A stretch of 64,000 bases of DNA from assembly GCF_003330725.1 (NCBI RefSeq), contig NZ_CP030840.1, positions 4,030,001 through 4,094,000 of the forward strand, read 5' to 3'. The notes beneath the pieces were generated by a model that saw only the letters and a program-made list of their open reading frames with translations, was not told the DNA's origin and did not search any database. The first letter of the stretch is position 1. The number at the start of each line of letters is the position of its first letter. Source of the stretch: Acidisarcina polymorpha. GTDB taxonomy: Bacteria > Acidobacteriota > Terriglobia > Terriglobales > Acidobacteriaceae. Shown in pieces: positions 55,118 to 63,522 of the stretch. The position numbers and the translations under genes were made by a program.

Positions 55118-55546
55118 AACAATCAGGAAAAAAAATATTGTTGCTGCGACAGGATGACCCCCGGAGCAATGCTGCGCACCATACCTACCGAACCTACCGT
55201 TTTCCAGAACAACCCCCTCAGATTTTCGATCCAGACCGCGTCCGATGCGGCTTTGCGGAGAACTCCCGCAACTCTAAAGATTACATTGCGAAGACACTTC
55301 TGTCAGACGTTGGACCTAGTATTGAATAGCGATACCACGCGCGCTTCGACAAGTTTTACGCCATGTCGGATCGGACCGGATGCATCCAAGGTTTGTCAGG
55401 ACATCCACTTTGCTGGCAGCGCACGTTCTGAGTACAGAAGTAGTCAAATCTGCGTTGGCTTCGTTGTGCGACAATATCTGGAGGAAACTCCGAGTCGCTA
55501 CCGGTTGAGCGGCGCTCAAACCGTGGACTTTCGGGAGGAATTCACA
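55118..55546 (+). other. 429-bp region between barrel-protein gene and tatA
   Basis: It holds the 5' end of the leftward barrel-protein gene (T8 run at 55128-55135 and possible ATG at 55179) and the leader of tatA. A long rightward open frame crosses it (54764-55750), but only its last 68 codons are TatA; the rest is antisense to the barrel gene or non-coding. Confidence 0.4.
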
Positions 55547-55750
55547 ATGTTCGATAATCTGCTCACGCCTTCACACCTCATCATCGTCCTCGTCATCGCT
55601 CTTTTGATCTTCGGACCCCGAAAGCTACCAGAACTCGGCAAGGGGCTGGGAGAAGGCTTCCGCGGCTTTAAGGAGGGAATCAAGGGTTCACCAGACGCTC
55701 CTAAGCCCGAGACCCCGGCTACCAAGACGGAAGTTACTGAAGTGAAATAA
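55547..55750 (+). CDS. tatA: Sec-independent translocase subunit TatA
   Basis: The product has 67 residues from ATG 55547, with GGGAGGA 8 bases before. It opens MFDNLLTPSHLIIVLVIALL with one membrane helix, then the TatA hinge FGPRKLPELGKGLGEGFRGF and an amphipathic helix, and ends with a charged Pro/Lys-rich tail. It forms the pore part of the twin-arginine pathway, needed here by the GH32, amine oxidase and spermidine dehydrogenase leaders. No tatC is next to it. TatA and TatB cannot be fully separated, but the length fits TatA. Confidence 0.92.
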   Translation: MFDNLLTPSHLIIVLVIALLIFGPRKLPELGKGLGEGFRGFKEGIKGSPDAPKPETPATKTEVTEVK

Positions 55751-55778
55751 GTGGTTCGCCCATTCGGGACCTAAATGG

Positions 55779-55822
55779 TGCAGTCATTCTGGCGGCGGTT
55801 CTTCGGCCGAAGAATGACTGCA
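55779..55822 (+). terminator. Terminator after tatA
   Basis: TGCAGTCATTCT (55779-55790) and AGAATGACTGCA (55811-55822) form a perfect 12-bp stem followed by TTTCTATT. It lies between the convergent tatA and VWA genes. Confidence 0.8.
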
Positions 55823-55895
55823 TTTCTATTGTGAGGGCATTTCAGCCGGGCCATGAACTCGACAAAGCCCACGGGCAAGATGAACCGAAGCCGAT

Positions 55896-55928
55896 CGGCT
55901 GACTCGGGTAATCTCTCCGAGTCAGCCG
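55896..55928. terminator. Second hairpin between tatA and VWA gene
   Basis: CGGCTGACTCGG (55896-55907) and CCGAGTCAGCCG (55917-55928) form a perfect 12-bp stem with a 9-base loop, 33 bases past the leftward VWA gene end. No T-run on the leftward strand, so its role as terminator is by position. A 16-base direct repeat (AATGGGTCGCTTGACT at 55938 and 55963) joins it to the gene end. Confidence 0.55.
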
Positions 55929-55960
55929 AAATTCTCGAATGGGTCGCTTGACTGGCGGCC

Positions 55961-57232
55961 CTAATGGGTCGCTTGACTCGTGGCCGTCGGGTAATACCCT
56001 TGCTTTGCAGTGACATCGTAGCCGGGACGTCCCGGCATGGTCACTTCGATGGTCCGGAATCTGCTGTCCAGCGACTTCTGCGGACTTACATGGTATTCAA
56101 TCGTGTACTGGGTGCGAACATCGCTCGCAATATTGGAGAAGCTCTTCTCGATACCATTTGTCTGGAACTCAGCATCGAGAAAGCCGCCGGTCGCGACCGT
56201 GTACTTCGGCAGCACGTTGTTGGAAGGCAGCAGCGGTAGCTTGAGCCGGTCCAGATAGCCGTAGCCCCAGGTCGCGGCGTCGCCGACCATCGTCGCGTAG
56301 ACGCTGATGTCGTTTCCCTGAAGGTACCGGATGACTTCCTTGAGCGTCGCCTTGCTGCCTGACTCCTTGCCATCGCTGATGACGTAGATGATGCGTCTGC
56401 GCCCGCGGCGGCGCTGCGACAGGTCCTTGGCGGCGAACAGAATAGCGTCATTCAGTGTGTGGATCTCTTTAGGCAGGGTCAAGAAGCCGCCAATGCCCCC
56501 GGCGTTGCCGCGATCCAGGTTTGGATCGACCGATTTGCCATTGATTGTCGGACCGCTGGCCAGTGGTCCCGAGTTGACCGGGACGCCTTCATCGCGGCCC
56601 GGCCGCTTGGCTGCCTGCAACGCAGCCGGAAGCCGATTGCCTTGCGCGCCGGTGAAGTCGGTGATCTTTGCCGGACCGTTGTTGTATGTATAAACGGCGA
56701 CTTCGTCATACGGGGTGAAAGCTCCAGCGACCGCAGTCAATGATTCGTTCACCTTGCGCATCGTGCCCGCAGAAACGCTCTGGTCAATCACAAAGGCCAC
56801 CGACAGCGGAACCGCGTCGGTGCTGAAATAGGTGATCCGCTGACGCTCTTTGTTCTCGTAGACCCGGAAATCGCGGAAGGTAAGTCCCGGAATGAGATTG
56901 CCCTTCTTGTCCCGTACCGTAACTGGGACCTGGACGATGCCGATTCCGGCGGGTGGCAGGACGTAGGGGTTCGATCCCTTATTTCCCAGCTCGGGCTCTT
57001 CCTGCTGAGGTTGATCATCCGCTGCCGGTGGAGCTTGCGGCGCCGCTGCCGGGGCAGGGGCAGGGGATTTCGGTTGGTCAGGAGGGGCATCCGGGGTTGC
57101 CGCCTTGCCGGGAGTCACGCCGTCCGACAATCCGGAAGGAGATTGTGGCAACGGTGCGTCGGGCACAGGCTGCTGCGATTGTTGTTGAGCCAACATCAAA
57201 AAAGCCAGGGCGATCCCCAAAGCACCTTGCAT
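55961..57232 (-). CDS. Exported VWA protein, acidobacterial VWFA-related family
   Basis: The product has 423 residues. A signal-like start (MQGALGIALAFLMLAQQQ) leads to a Pro/Ala/Gln-rich stretch to about residue 85. Then comes VPVTVRDKKGNLIPGLTFRD, where a GL-T-x-DF motif is characteristic of the VWFA-related Acidobacterial domain. The VWA fold has VAFVIDQSVSAGTMRKV, a MIDAS variant (D-x-S-x-S), and RRIIYVISDGKESGSKAT. The C-terminus has TQYTIEYHVSPQKSLDSRFR and the conserved IEVTMPGRPGYDVTAKQGYY. Such proteins are exported and probably bind proteins through the metal site. It is divergent from its paralogue at 57497. Confidence 0.85.
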   Translation of the reverse strand: MQGALGIALAFLMLAQQQSQQPVPDAPLPQSPSGLSDGVTPGKAATPDAPPDQPKSPAPAPAAAPQAPPAADDQPQQEEPELGNKGSNPYVLPPAGIGIVQVPVTVRDKKGNLIPGLTFRDFRVYENKERQRITYFSTDAVPLSVAFVIDQSVSAGTMRKVNESLTAVAGAFTPYDEVAVYTYNNGPAKITDFTGAQGNRLPAALQAAKRPGRDEGVPVNSGPLASGPTINGKSVDPNLDRGNAGGIGGFLTLPKEIHTLNDAILFAAKDLSQRRRGRRRIIYVISDGKESGSKATLKEVIRYLQGNDISVYATMVGDAATWGYGYLDRLKLPLLPSNNVLPKYTVATGGFLDAEFQTNGIEKSFSNIASDVRTQYTIEYHVSPQKSLDSRFRTIEVTMPGRPGYDVTAKQGYYPTATSQATH

Positions 57233-57496
57233 TTACCAAAAACCCCCAGATCGGCAGACCGGTCAAACCAGACTTCCAGCCCACGCGACTCGTTACTTCA
57301 CCCTCTTCGCACTGCTTTTACTAGACTCGCATCCGCTGAAAAGGACATCGTGGAGATAGATGCAGTTCATCGTAAAAGGTAGGCAGGGCTAACTCCCAGA
57401 CTAGCAGATCGAGACTAGTAGCGGGCGCCGCCGCCAACTGCGTTCGTGCCGTACACTGGTGCTGTCTTTATGCGCTTCTTCACCGTCTAAGCCGAT

Positions 57497-58570
57497 ATGC
57501 GATTACGCGCCTACTGTCGAGCTGTGTTTCTCACCGGCACTGCCATTCTAGGACTGGCCGCAAGCCAGGTGCAGGGGCAGTCTGCGCCCGACCCCGATGC
57601 TCCTCCGGTAAGCACCGCTCCCGACGCTGCTCCTCAAGACGACCAGCTCCCCACTACGACGCTGAAGGTGAACGTCAACCTGGTCAGCCTCTACTTCTCG
57701 GTGAGGGACAAGCACAACGGCCTGGTCTCTACGCTCACCAGGGAAGATTGCACGATTCTCGAAGACAAGACGCCGCAGACCATCAAGAATTGGACGGCCG
57801 AAGCCGACCAACCTCTCACCCTGGGAATCCTGCTCGACACCAGCGGCAGCCAGCAGAACGTTTTGCCACTCGAGCAGGAGACGGGAAGCGCATTCTTAAA
57901 GCGGGTTCTGCGGTCGAAAGACGAAGCCTTCCTGGTTTCCTTTGATGTGGATGTCGACCTGCTCTCGGACTACACCAGCAGCGCAAGTCAACTGTCGAAG
58001 GCAATGAACAAGGCAGAGATCAACACTGCCGGCGGGAACGGAGCCGGCGGCGCACCGGGAATCGGGCAAGGCCCGGTGCCCACCCATGGCGCTCCAAAGG
58101 GAACCTTGCTCTACGATGCCGTGTATCTGGCCGCCAACGACAAGATGCGCTCAGAGAATGGCCGCAAAGCGATGATCCTGCTCACCGACGGCGGCGACCA
58201 GGGTAGCAGCAAGAAGCTTGCCGATGCCATCGAAGCCGCTCAGAAGGCCAATGCCATCGTGTACGTGCTGCTGATTGCGGATCGTGGCTTTTATGGCGGC
58301 ATAAGCTTCGGCTATAACGGTCCGGCGGAGATGAAGCGGCTTGCAGAACAGACGGGCGGCCGCATGATCGACGTTGGCAACAATGGTCCCAAGATGGAAG
58401 CCGCCTTCAAGCAGATCGAGGACGAATTGCGTACCCAATACGTCGCCAGCTACACGCCCGTCAACGCGAAGCTGGATGGCACCTATCGCAAGCTCGACAT
58501 CCAGTGCAAAGGCGACGGCCTGAAGGTCCAATCGCGCAAAGGGTATTACGCGATTGCACCCAACGACTAG
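57497..58570 (+). CDS. Exported VWA protein, acidobacterial VWFA-related family
   Basis: The product has 357 residues. A signal peptide (MRLRAYCRAVFLTGTAILGL) ends near GQSAPD. The family opening VNLVSLYFSVRDKHNGLVST is followed by the VWA domain with LGILLDTSGSQQNVLPLE (MIDAS D-T-S-G-S, complete), KAMILLTDGGDQGSSKK and YDAVYLAAND. The C-terminus has YVASYTPVNAKLDGTYRKLD and a closing LKVQSRKGYYA, the usual end of the family. Its MIDAS is canonical while its divergent paralogue has a variant, so they may differ in metal binding. Surface or periplasmic role unknown. Confidence 0.87.
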   Translation: MRLRAYCRAVFLTGTAILGLAASQVQGQSAPDPDAPPVSTAPDAAPQDDQLPTTTLKVNVNLVSLYFSVRDKHNGLVSTLTREDCTILEDKTPQTIKNWTAEADQPLTLGILLDTSGSQQNVLPLEQETGSAFLKRVLRSKDEAFLVSFDVDVDLLSDYTSSASQLSKAMNKAEINTAGGNGAGGAPGIGQGPVPTHGAPKGTLLYDAVYLAANDKMRSENGRKAMILLTDGGDQGSSKKLADAIEAAQKANAIVYVLLIADRGFYGGISFGYNGPAEMKRLAEQTGGRMIDVGNNGPKMEAAFKQIEDELRTQYVASYTPVNAKLDGTYRKLDIQCKGDGLKVQSRKGYYAIAPND

Positions 58571-58799
58571 AACTGAGGACAGGTCGCCAAGATCGGCTTG
58601 AATCTCTTCAGGCAGTAGATCTTTTCAGACAAAAGATTTGCCGCGGCTCTCTCCTGAGATCGTATGAATTCTACGAAACGTCATGCGCTGCGTTCCGGTT
58701 ACCTCGTCGCATACTCCCCCTAAAGCCTCTCCCGCATTTAGAACAAAAGGAGTGAGTACAGCGCGAGTATTGGCGGGCGGCTGGGTCGACCGGAAGACT

Positions 58800-59240
58800 A
58801 TGCCCCGCGGAGCAAACGGTCGCGGTCTATGCCGATGGTGTTCGCTCGAAGTGCCTCCGCGTCGCTATACCTTTTGTTCCGCTTACTGCGTTCACGAATG
58901 GAAGCTACGCACCCAGCCCGCTTATCTGCGGGAGCATGTCTTCCAACGTGACCGCGGTGTCTGCGCCATTTGCTCGATCGATACGATCGCCGAGTGGCGC
59001 AGACTCAAGCGCTCCCGCGGCACAACGCGCTCAGCCTTGCTTAAGCATTGGGGCCTGAAGGCGAGGATTGGCAAGAGCCTCTGGGATGCGGACCACATCC
59101 TTCCCGTCGCTGAAGGCGGTGGCCAATGCGACCTGGTCAATCTCCGCACTCTTTGCCGCCGCTGTCATAGCGTGGTCACAATGCAGCTTCGCGAACGGAT
59201 TCGTAGCGCCAAGTTCGCAGCATCAATTCGGCCACTGTGA
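58800..59240 (+). CDS. HNH endonuclease-like protein with N-terminal Cys knuckles
   Basis: The product has about 146 residues from ATG 58800 (MPRGANGRGLCRWCSLEVPP). Cysteines in CRWC and FCSAYC make a zinc-finger-like N-terminus, followed by a further CAIC. The HNH core reads LWDADHILPVAEGGGQCDLV followed by NLRTLCRRCH, with the His-Asn-His pattern and the Cys pairs that hold the fold. Such genes may be restriction, phage or housekeeping nucleases. GTG 58752 and ATG 58683 give longer forms, and the start is uncertain. It precedes the DUF3253 gene by 63 bp. Confidence 0.78.
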   Translation: MPRGANGRGLCRWCSLEVPPRRYTFCSAYCVHEWKLRTQPAYLREHVFQRDRGVCAICSIDTIAEWRRLKRSRGTTRSALLKHWGLKARIGKSLWDADHILPVAEGGGQCDLVNLRTLCRRCHSVVTMQLRERIRSAKFAASIRPL

Positions 59241-59303
59241 GAGCATCATCCTCAAGCGACGCTGCTGCTTCTGGCGGATCTTTACCGGCTGCAACCATCC
59301 TTA

Positions 59304-59558
59304 ATGACGGACATCGACCTCGACACATCCCTGGAGCGGGCCATTCTTGAGCTTTTGCAGCAGCGAGGCCCGGGCAAGACCATCTGCCCGTCTGACGCAG
59401 CCAGGAAGGTTGCGGGGGAAAGCTGGAGGCCGCTGATGGAACCAACCAGGCGAGTCGCGCGGCGCCTGGCCGCCGCTGGTGAAATCGTCATCACACAACA
59501 CGGAATGGTCGTCGATCCTGATCAGGCCAAGGGTGCTATCCGACTACGGCGCAAATAA
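59304..59558 (+). CDS. DUF3253-type protein
   Basis: The product has 84 residues: LERAILELLQQRGPGKTICP, SDAARKVAGESWRPLMEPTR and VARRLAAAGEIVITQHG, the pattern of DUF3253, a small winged-helix-like family of unknown role. ATG 59304. It lies on the same strand 63 bp after the HNH gene and 117 bp before the MmcQ/YjbR gene, so a loose unit of small DNA-related genes is possible. Confidence 0.8.
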   Translation: MTDIDLDTSLERAILELLQQRGPGKTICPSDAARKVAGESWRPLMEPTRRVARRLAAAGEIVITQHGMVVDPDQAKGAIRLRRK

Positions 59559-59675
59559 AGCCCTTCATCGAGTCGCAGATAAAAAAGTTGTTTTTTGGGA
59601 TTAGCAGGCCAAGCATCAAGGACGTCCATAAGGCATAATCCGCATCGGGCACGCAGAACGAGGGAACGTAGAACA

Positions 59676-60221
59676 ATGGACGCAGAACGCATCCGCGATT
59701 TTCTCCGCAAGCTCCCCCACGTTCAAGAAACCGTACAGTGGGGCAACAATCTCGTCTTCTGGGTGGGCGACAAGGTTGTCGGCGGGAAGATGTTCACGGT
59801 GGTGAACCTCGACGAGGACGGGCAGGCAGTCATCTCTTTCTCGGCCGGCCCGGAGCGCTACCACGAGCTGCTGGAAAACGAAGGAGTCATCCCCGCTCCC
59901 TACTTGGCGCGTATTCACTGGGTGGCGTTGGAGCGGTGGCACGCGCTTTCGGCAAATGAGTTGCTGGATCTTCTCAAAGACGCCCGCGATCTCACCTACC
60001 GGAAGTTGCCGAAACGCACGAAGGATCTCCTCGCGCTTTCCCCGGCGGCGCTACAGGAAGCGGTGCAAGAGCGGAGGAAGCTGCTCGCGGCACGCGCCAA
60101 CGAGCAAGCTGCCGCCAAAGCAGCAGCCAAGTACGCTCAAGAGGCGGCTGGCAAAACCGAGGCGGGCAGAAAAGCGCAGGCGGCAAAGAAAGCTGTTAAG
60201 AAAGCGTCGCGTCGGCGATGA
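59676..60221 (+). CDS. MmcQ/YjbR-type protein with a Lys/Ala-rich tail
   Basis: The product has 181 residues from ATG 59676. Residues 1-120 match the MmcQ/YjbR family (IRDFLRKLPHVQETVQWGNN, VNLDEDGQAVISFSAGPERY, ALERWHALSANELLDLLKDA), a CyaY-like fold often linked to DNA binding. Residues 135-181 are almost only Ala, Lys, Arg and Gln/Glu (KAAAKYAQEAAGKTEAGRKA... KKASRRR), like the basic tails of histone H1-like proteins, and should bind nucleic acid. The tail is unusual for the family. Role unknown. Confidence 0.82.
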   Translation: MDAERIRDFLRKLPHVQETVQWGNNLVFWVGDKVVGGKMFTVVNLDEDGQAVISFSAGPERYHELLENEGVIPAPYLARIHWVALERWHALSANELLDLLKDARDLTYRKLPKRTKDLLALSPAALQEAVQERRKLLAARANEQAAAKAAAKYAQEAAGKTEAGRKAQAAKKAVKKASRRR

Positions 60222-60432
60222 GAATGCTCGAGAAGCATTCCCGGTAGATCGCCAAGAGCATGAACCCATTGATGTCAAAGCCGTCAAGATGGCGTAAAGG
60301 ATGTGACGTCGCTTGGCGGCAGCGCCGGCTGCCGGAGAAAGTGCAAACCCGGCAGGCCACCTTCGAGGCCTGGACGTGCAGCCCGGCGAGCACAAGTTGC
60401 TGAAAAATGAGAAGGTTTTGTAGGGTGGGAGC

Positions 60433-61230
60433 ATGGAAACCGTAAGCCAGGGTGTGTCGCTTTCCTTGTCGGGCAAGTCCGCGCTGGTCACCGGCGGATC
60501 CCGCGGCATCGGGGGGGAGATCGTCAGACTGTTTCGTGCTGCCGGCGCGAAGGTCGCCTTCAACTACCGCACCGCCCGCCGCCAGGCCGAAACGCTCGCC
60601 GGCGAGTGCGGGCAGGATTGCCTTGCCATTGAACAAGAGCTCGCATCTCCGCAACAGGGAGGCGAGCTGGTGGCGAAAGCGGTCGCTGGTTTTGGACGGC
60701 TCGACATCCTGGTCGTCAATCACGGCATCTGGCCCCCGGAAGATGCGCCGATCTCCTCCATGAGCGACAGCCAATGGCGTCGGACCATGGATGTCAATCT
60801 GGACAGCGTCTTCGGACTGGTTAAAGCGGCTACGGCCCAGATGAAAACTCAAAGTCGGGCCAGCAGCCAACCAGCCGGACATATAGTCCTCGTTAGCTCG
60901 ACTGCGGGGCAGCGCGGGGAGGCCTTCCATGCCGATTACGCAGTGACCAAAGGAGCGATCGTCAGTCTTACCAAGAGCTTGTCCAGTGAACTGGCCCCGG
61001 AAGGCATCTATGTGAATTGCGTTGCCCCCGGTTGGGTAGAGACGGATATGTCGACCCCTGCGCTCGACGATCCGGCCAGGAGGGCCAAGATCTTTTCCGG
61101 AATTCCTCTAGGCCGGGTAGCGACACCGCGAGAGATCGCCGGGCCGGTATTGTTCCTGTGCACACCGCTGGCGGGTTTCATCAGCGGAGAGATCTTCAAT
61201 GTAAATGGCGGAGCCGTCCTCGTCGGATGA
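60433..61230 (+). CDS. Short-chain dehydrogenase/reductase, FabG-like
   Basis: The product has 265 residues. The NAD(P) site reads ALVTGGSRGIGGEIVRLF, followed by the catalytic Ser in VLVSSTAGQRG and the Tyr-x3-Lys in HADYAVTKGAIV, then LAPEGIYVNCVAPGWVETDM and the C-terminal FISGEIFNVNGGAVL. This is the FabG/3-oxoacyl reductase branch, but stand-alone SDRs of this type often act on sugars, alcohols or ketones, and the substrate cannot be assigned. ATG 60433; a GGGTGGGAG element precedes it. Degenerate short repeats follow its stop. Confidence 0.9.
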   Translation: METVSQGVSLSLSGKSALVTGGSRGIGGEIVRLFRAAGAKVAFNYRTARRQAETLAGECGQDCLAIEQELASPQQGGELVAKAVAGFGRLDILVVNHGIWPPEDAPISSMSDSQWRRTMDVNLDSVFGLVKAATAQMKTQSRASSQPAGHIVLVSSTAGQRGEAFHADYAVTKGAIVSLTKSLSSELAPEGIYVNCVAPGWVETDMSTPALDDPARRAKIFSGIPLGRVATPREIAGPVLFLCTPLAGFISGEIFNVNGGAVLVG

Positions 61231-61291
61231 GTTCTGATTGGAAAAGTTCTCGTTGAACGAGTTCTGGTTGGATAAATCTGGTTGGATAGAG
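61229..61291. repeat. Degenerate short tandem repeats after SDR gene
   Basis: About four imperfect copies of a unit like GAGTTCTGGTTGGA lie in tandem between the SDR stop and the next gene. The copies are slightly different in length (14-20 bases). No function is known; they may be slippage products. Confidence 0.5.
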
Positions 61292-61304
61292 TTACGAGTG
61301 TGGA

Positions 61305-62114
61305 ATGCGATCGAAGATGAGATTGGGTAGTTTCGGAGTTTGGCTCGCGGTTGTTGCCTTCTATGCCGGAAGCACACTTGCCCAGAATGGCGATCAGGAT
61401 GCCATCGAGAAGGCCAACGCACAGAAGGCCCGCGCCACCATCGCCGCCATGGTGCAGGCGCTCGGCGGCGACCGCTGGCTCACGCTCAAGGACGAGACTT
61501 TTGAAGGACGGACCTCTGGTTTTTATCAAGGCAAGCCAACCGGGGCGATCGGAGACTACTTTGATTTGCGCCGCTTTCCAGACCGGGAACGCGTCGAACT
61601 TGGCAAGAAACGCGATGTTGTCGAGTTTTTTCTGGGCGATGCTGGCTGGGAGGTCACCTACCGCGGCAAGAAAGCACTGCCCCAGGATCAGATCGATGAA
61701 GTTCTTCGCCGCCGCGACCACTCTGTCGAAACCGCCATCCGCGTCTGGCTCAAAGACCCGAAGACGATCGTCATCTACGACAAGCAGAGCCTGGTCGAGC
61801 GCCACCTCGCCGATCAGGTTACGCTGATCTCCTCGACCAACGACTCCATCACCATTGAGATGGACGCGCAAACCCATCTGCCTCTTCGTCGAACTTTTCA
61901 ATGGCGCGACCCGGTCTACAAGGACAAGAACCAGGAAGCCGAAGAGTATGACGACTACCATCTGTTCGACGGCATCCCGACCCCGGTCACCGTCACCCGC
62001 TTCCACAATGGCGACATGACCAATCAGCGGTATCTTTACAAGGCCGCTTACAACACCAATCTCCCCGACAGCATGTTCGATGTCGATGCCACGGCGGCAA
62101 AGATCAAGAAATAA
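61305..62114 (+). CDS. Exported protein of unknown function (lipoprotein-sorting-like fold)
   Basis: The product has 269 residues, or 265 from ATG 61317. The start MRLGSFGVWLAVVAFYAGST is a Sec signal cut near LAQ. The mature part has AMVQALGGDRWLTLKDETFE, YFDLRRFPDRERVELGKKRD, and long beta strands with FQWRDPVYKDKNQEAEEYDD and YHLFDGIPTPVTVTRFHNGD, resembling LolA/LolB-like and outer-membrane lipoprotein-sorting folds seen in Acidobacteria. No lipobox. Location is periplasmic or outer. It lies directly before fabZ-lpxA, so an envelope role is plausible but unproven. Confidence 0.75.
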   Translation: MRSKMRLGSFGVWLAVVAFYAGSTLAQNGDQDAIEKANAQKARATIAAMVQALGGDRWLTLKDETFEGRTSGFYQGKPTGAIGDYFDLRRFPDRERVELGKKRDVVEFFLGDAGWEVTYRGKKALPQDQIDEVLRRRDHSVETAIRVWLKDPKTIVIYDKQSLVERHLADQVTLISSTNDSITIEMDAQTHLPLRRTFQWRDPVYKDKNQEAEEYDDYHLFDGIPTPVTVTRFHNGDMTNQRYLYKAAYNTNLPDSMFDVDATAAKIKK

Positions 62115-62207
62115 CTTTGACCCGCCGCTCCGCCATGAACTTCGCTCCTTTCCGGAGTGGCCTCTCTCGGTAGCCCCCGGCTTCCCGTTATAATGCAGCT
62201 TGCAACT

Positions 62208-62744
62208 ATGGATGCTGAAAACCCCACTCCGCAGTCGAAGCAGGTGCTGGACATCGCCCAAATCATGGCGATCCTGCCGCACCGTTATCCTTTTCTGCTG
62301 ATCGACCGCGTCGTTGAAATTACACGCATGAAGCGTATCGTGGCGATCAAGAATGTCACGATCAACGAGCCGTTCTTTGCCGGCCATTTTCCTGAATATC
62401 CGATCATGCCCGGCGTTCTCGTCGTCGAAGCGATCGCTCAGGCGGGGGGAGCCCTGCTGCTGACCGAGATTCCCGATCGGGAGAAGAAGGTCATGCTCTT
62501 TACCGGCATCGAACGCGCCAAATTCCGCCGCCCCGTGGTTCCCGGCGATCAACTGCGGATCGTAGTTGAAGTGTTGAACTGGCGAGTGCGCGCGGTCAAG
62601 ATGGAGGGCAAAGCTTACGTCGACGGAAAATTAGCCTGTGAAGCCGTCATCATGTGCGCCGTTGTCCCTCGCGTCGCCGAGGCCACTCAGACCGCCGAGC
62701 CTGAGCCGGAAGCGCGGGTTCTGGAGGCGGTAGTTACTGAGTGA
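62208..62744 (+). CDS. fabZ: 3-hydroxyacyl-ACP dehydratase
   Basis: The product has 178 residues from ATG 62208. Motifs: [20 protein letters not shown] and [20 protein letters not shown] with the catalytic His and Glu, and [20 protein letters not shown]. It dehydrates 3-hydroxyacyl-ACP in fatty acid synthesis and competes with LpxA for the same substrate, which fits its position. A TATAAT at 62189-62194 is a likely -10, which would give a very short leader; ATG 62193 overlaps it. The stop overlaps the lpxA GTG start (GTGA). Confidence 0.94.
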   Translation: MDAENPTPQSKQVLDIAQIMAILPHRYPFLLIDRVVEITRMKRIVAIKNVTINEPFFAGHFPEYPIMPGVLVVEAIAQAGGALLLTEIPDREKKVMLFTGIERAKFRRPVVPGDQLRIVVEVLNWRVRAVKMEGKAYVDGKLACEAVIMCAVVPRVAEATQTAEPEPEARVLEAVVTE

Positions 62745-63517
62745 GCATTCACCCGACAGCGATCGTTGCGTCGAGCGCCATCATTCCCCAATCCTGCAGC
62801 ATCGGGCCTTACTCCGTCGTCGGTCCCGACGTGGTTCTTGGAGAAGACTGTGAGTTGGTCTCACACGTCATCCTTGATGGCCATTTGCAGGTCGGGGCTC
62901 GCAACCGGATCTTTCCCTTTGCCAGCGTCGGCGTCGCTCCCCAGGATCTCAAGTACAAGAACGAACCAACCCGCGCCGAGATCGGCGAAGATACCGTCAT
63001 TCGCGAGAGTGTCACCATTTCCCGGGGGACCGTCGGCGGCGGGGGCATTACCCGGGTCGGCAGCAATTGTCTCATCATGGCCTACGTGCACATCGGCCAC
63101 GATAGCCAGATTGGATGCCACTGCATCCTGGCGAACGCGGCGACCCTGGCTGGCCACGTCGTGGTGGAAGATTACGCCACCGTCGGCGCGCTCTGCCCAG
63201 TTCATCAATACTGCAGAATCGGAAAATACTCCTTCGTCGGCGGCGGGACCACGATTACGCAGGATGTGCTGCCGTTTTCCCTCACTTCGGCGAAACGCGA
63301 AACCCACGCCTTCGGACTGAACAAAATTGGCCTCGAGCGTCGGGGCTTCACCCGTGAGCAGCTGCGCGCGCTGCAGCACGCCTATCGCCTCTTGCTGGCG
63401 GCCAAATTGAACACCAGCCAGGCCGTGGAACGCCTGAAATCGGAAGGCTTCCCCAGCGAAGAAGTCGCCTATCTGGTCAAATTCGTCGAACAATCGCATC
63501 GCGGTGTTCTCAAGTAG
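62741..63517 (+). CDS. lpxA: UDP-N-acetylglucosamine acyltransferase
   Basis: First step of lipid A synthesis: transfers 3-hydroxyacyl from ACP to UDP-GlcNAc. The product has 258 residues from a GTG start overlapping fabZ. The left-handed beta helix opens IHPTAIVASSAIIPQSCSIG, and the catalytic His lies in MAYVHIGHDSQIG. The C-terminal helical part starts FGLNKIGLERRGFTREQLRA as in LpxA. Coupled to fabZ before and lpxI 5 bases after. Confidence 0.95.
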   Translation: MSIHPTAIVASSAIIPQSCSIGPYSVVGPDVVLGEDCELVSHVILDGHLQVGARNRIFPFASVGVAPQDLKYKNEPTRAEIGEDTVIRESVTISRGTVGGGGITRVGSNCLIMAYVHIGHDSQIGCHCILANAATLAGHVVVEDYATVGALCPVHQYCRIGKYSFVGGGTTITQDVLPFSLTSAKRETHAFGLNKIGLERRGFTREQLRALQHAYRLLLAAKLNTSQAVERLKSEGFPSEEVAYLVKFVEQSHRGVLK

Positions 63518-63522
63518 CCGCC

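Noticed and set aside
61008-62552. 514-codon leftward open frame antisense to SDR, exported protein and fabZ genes
   Set aside because: It lies opposite three genes with clear family motifs and has no recognisable domain itself; long antisense frames are common at this base composition.
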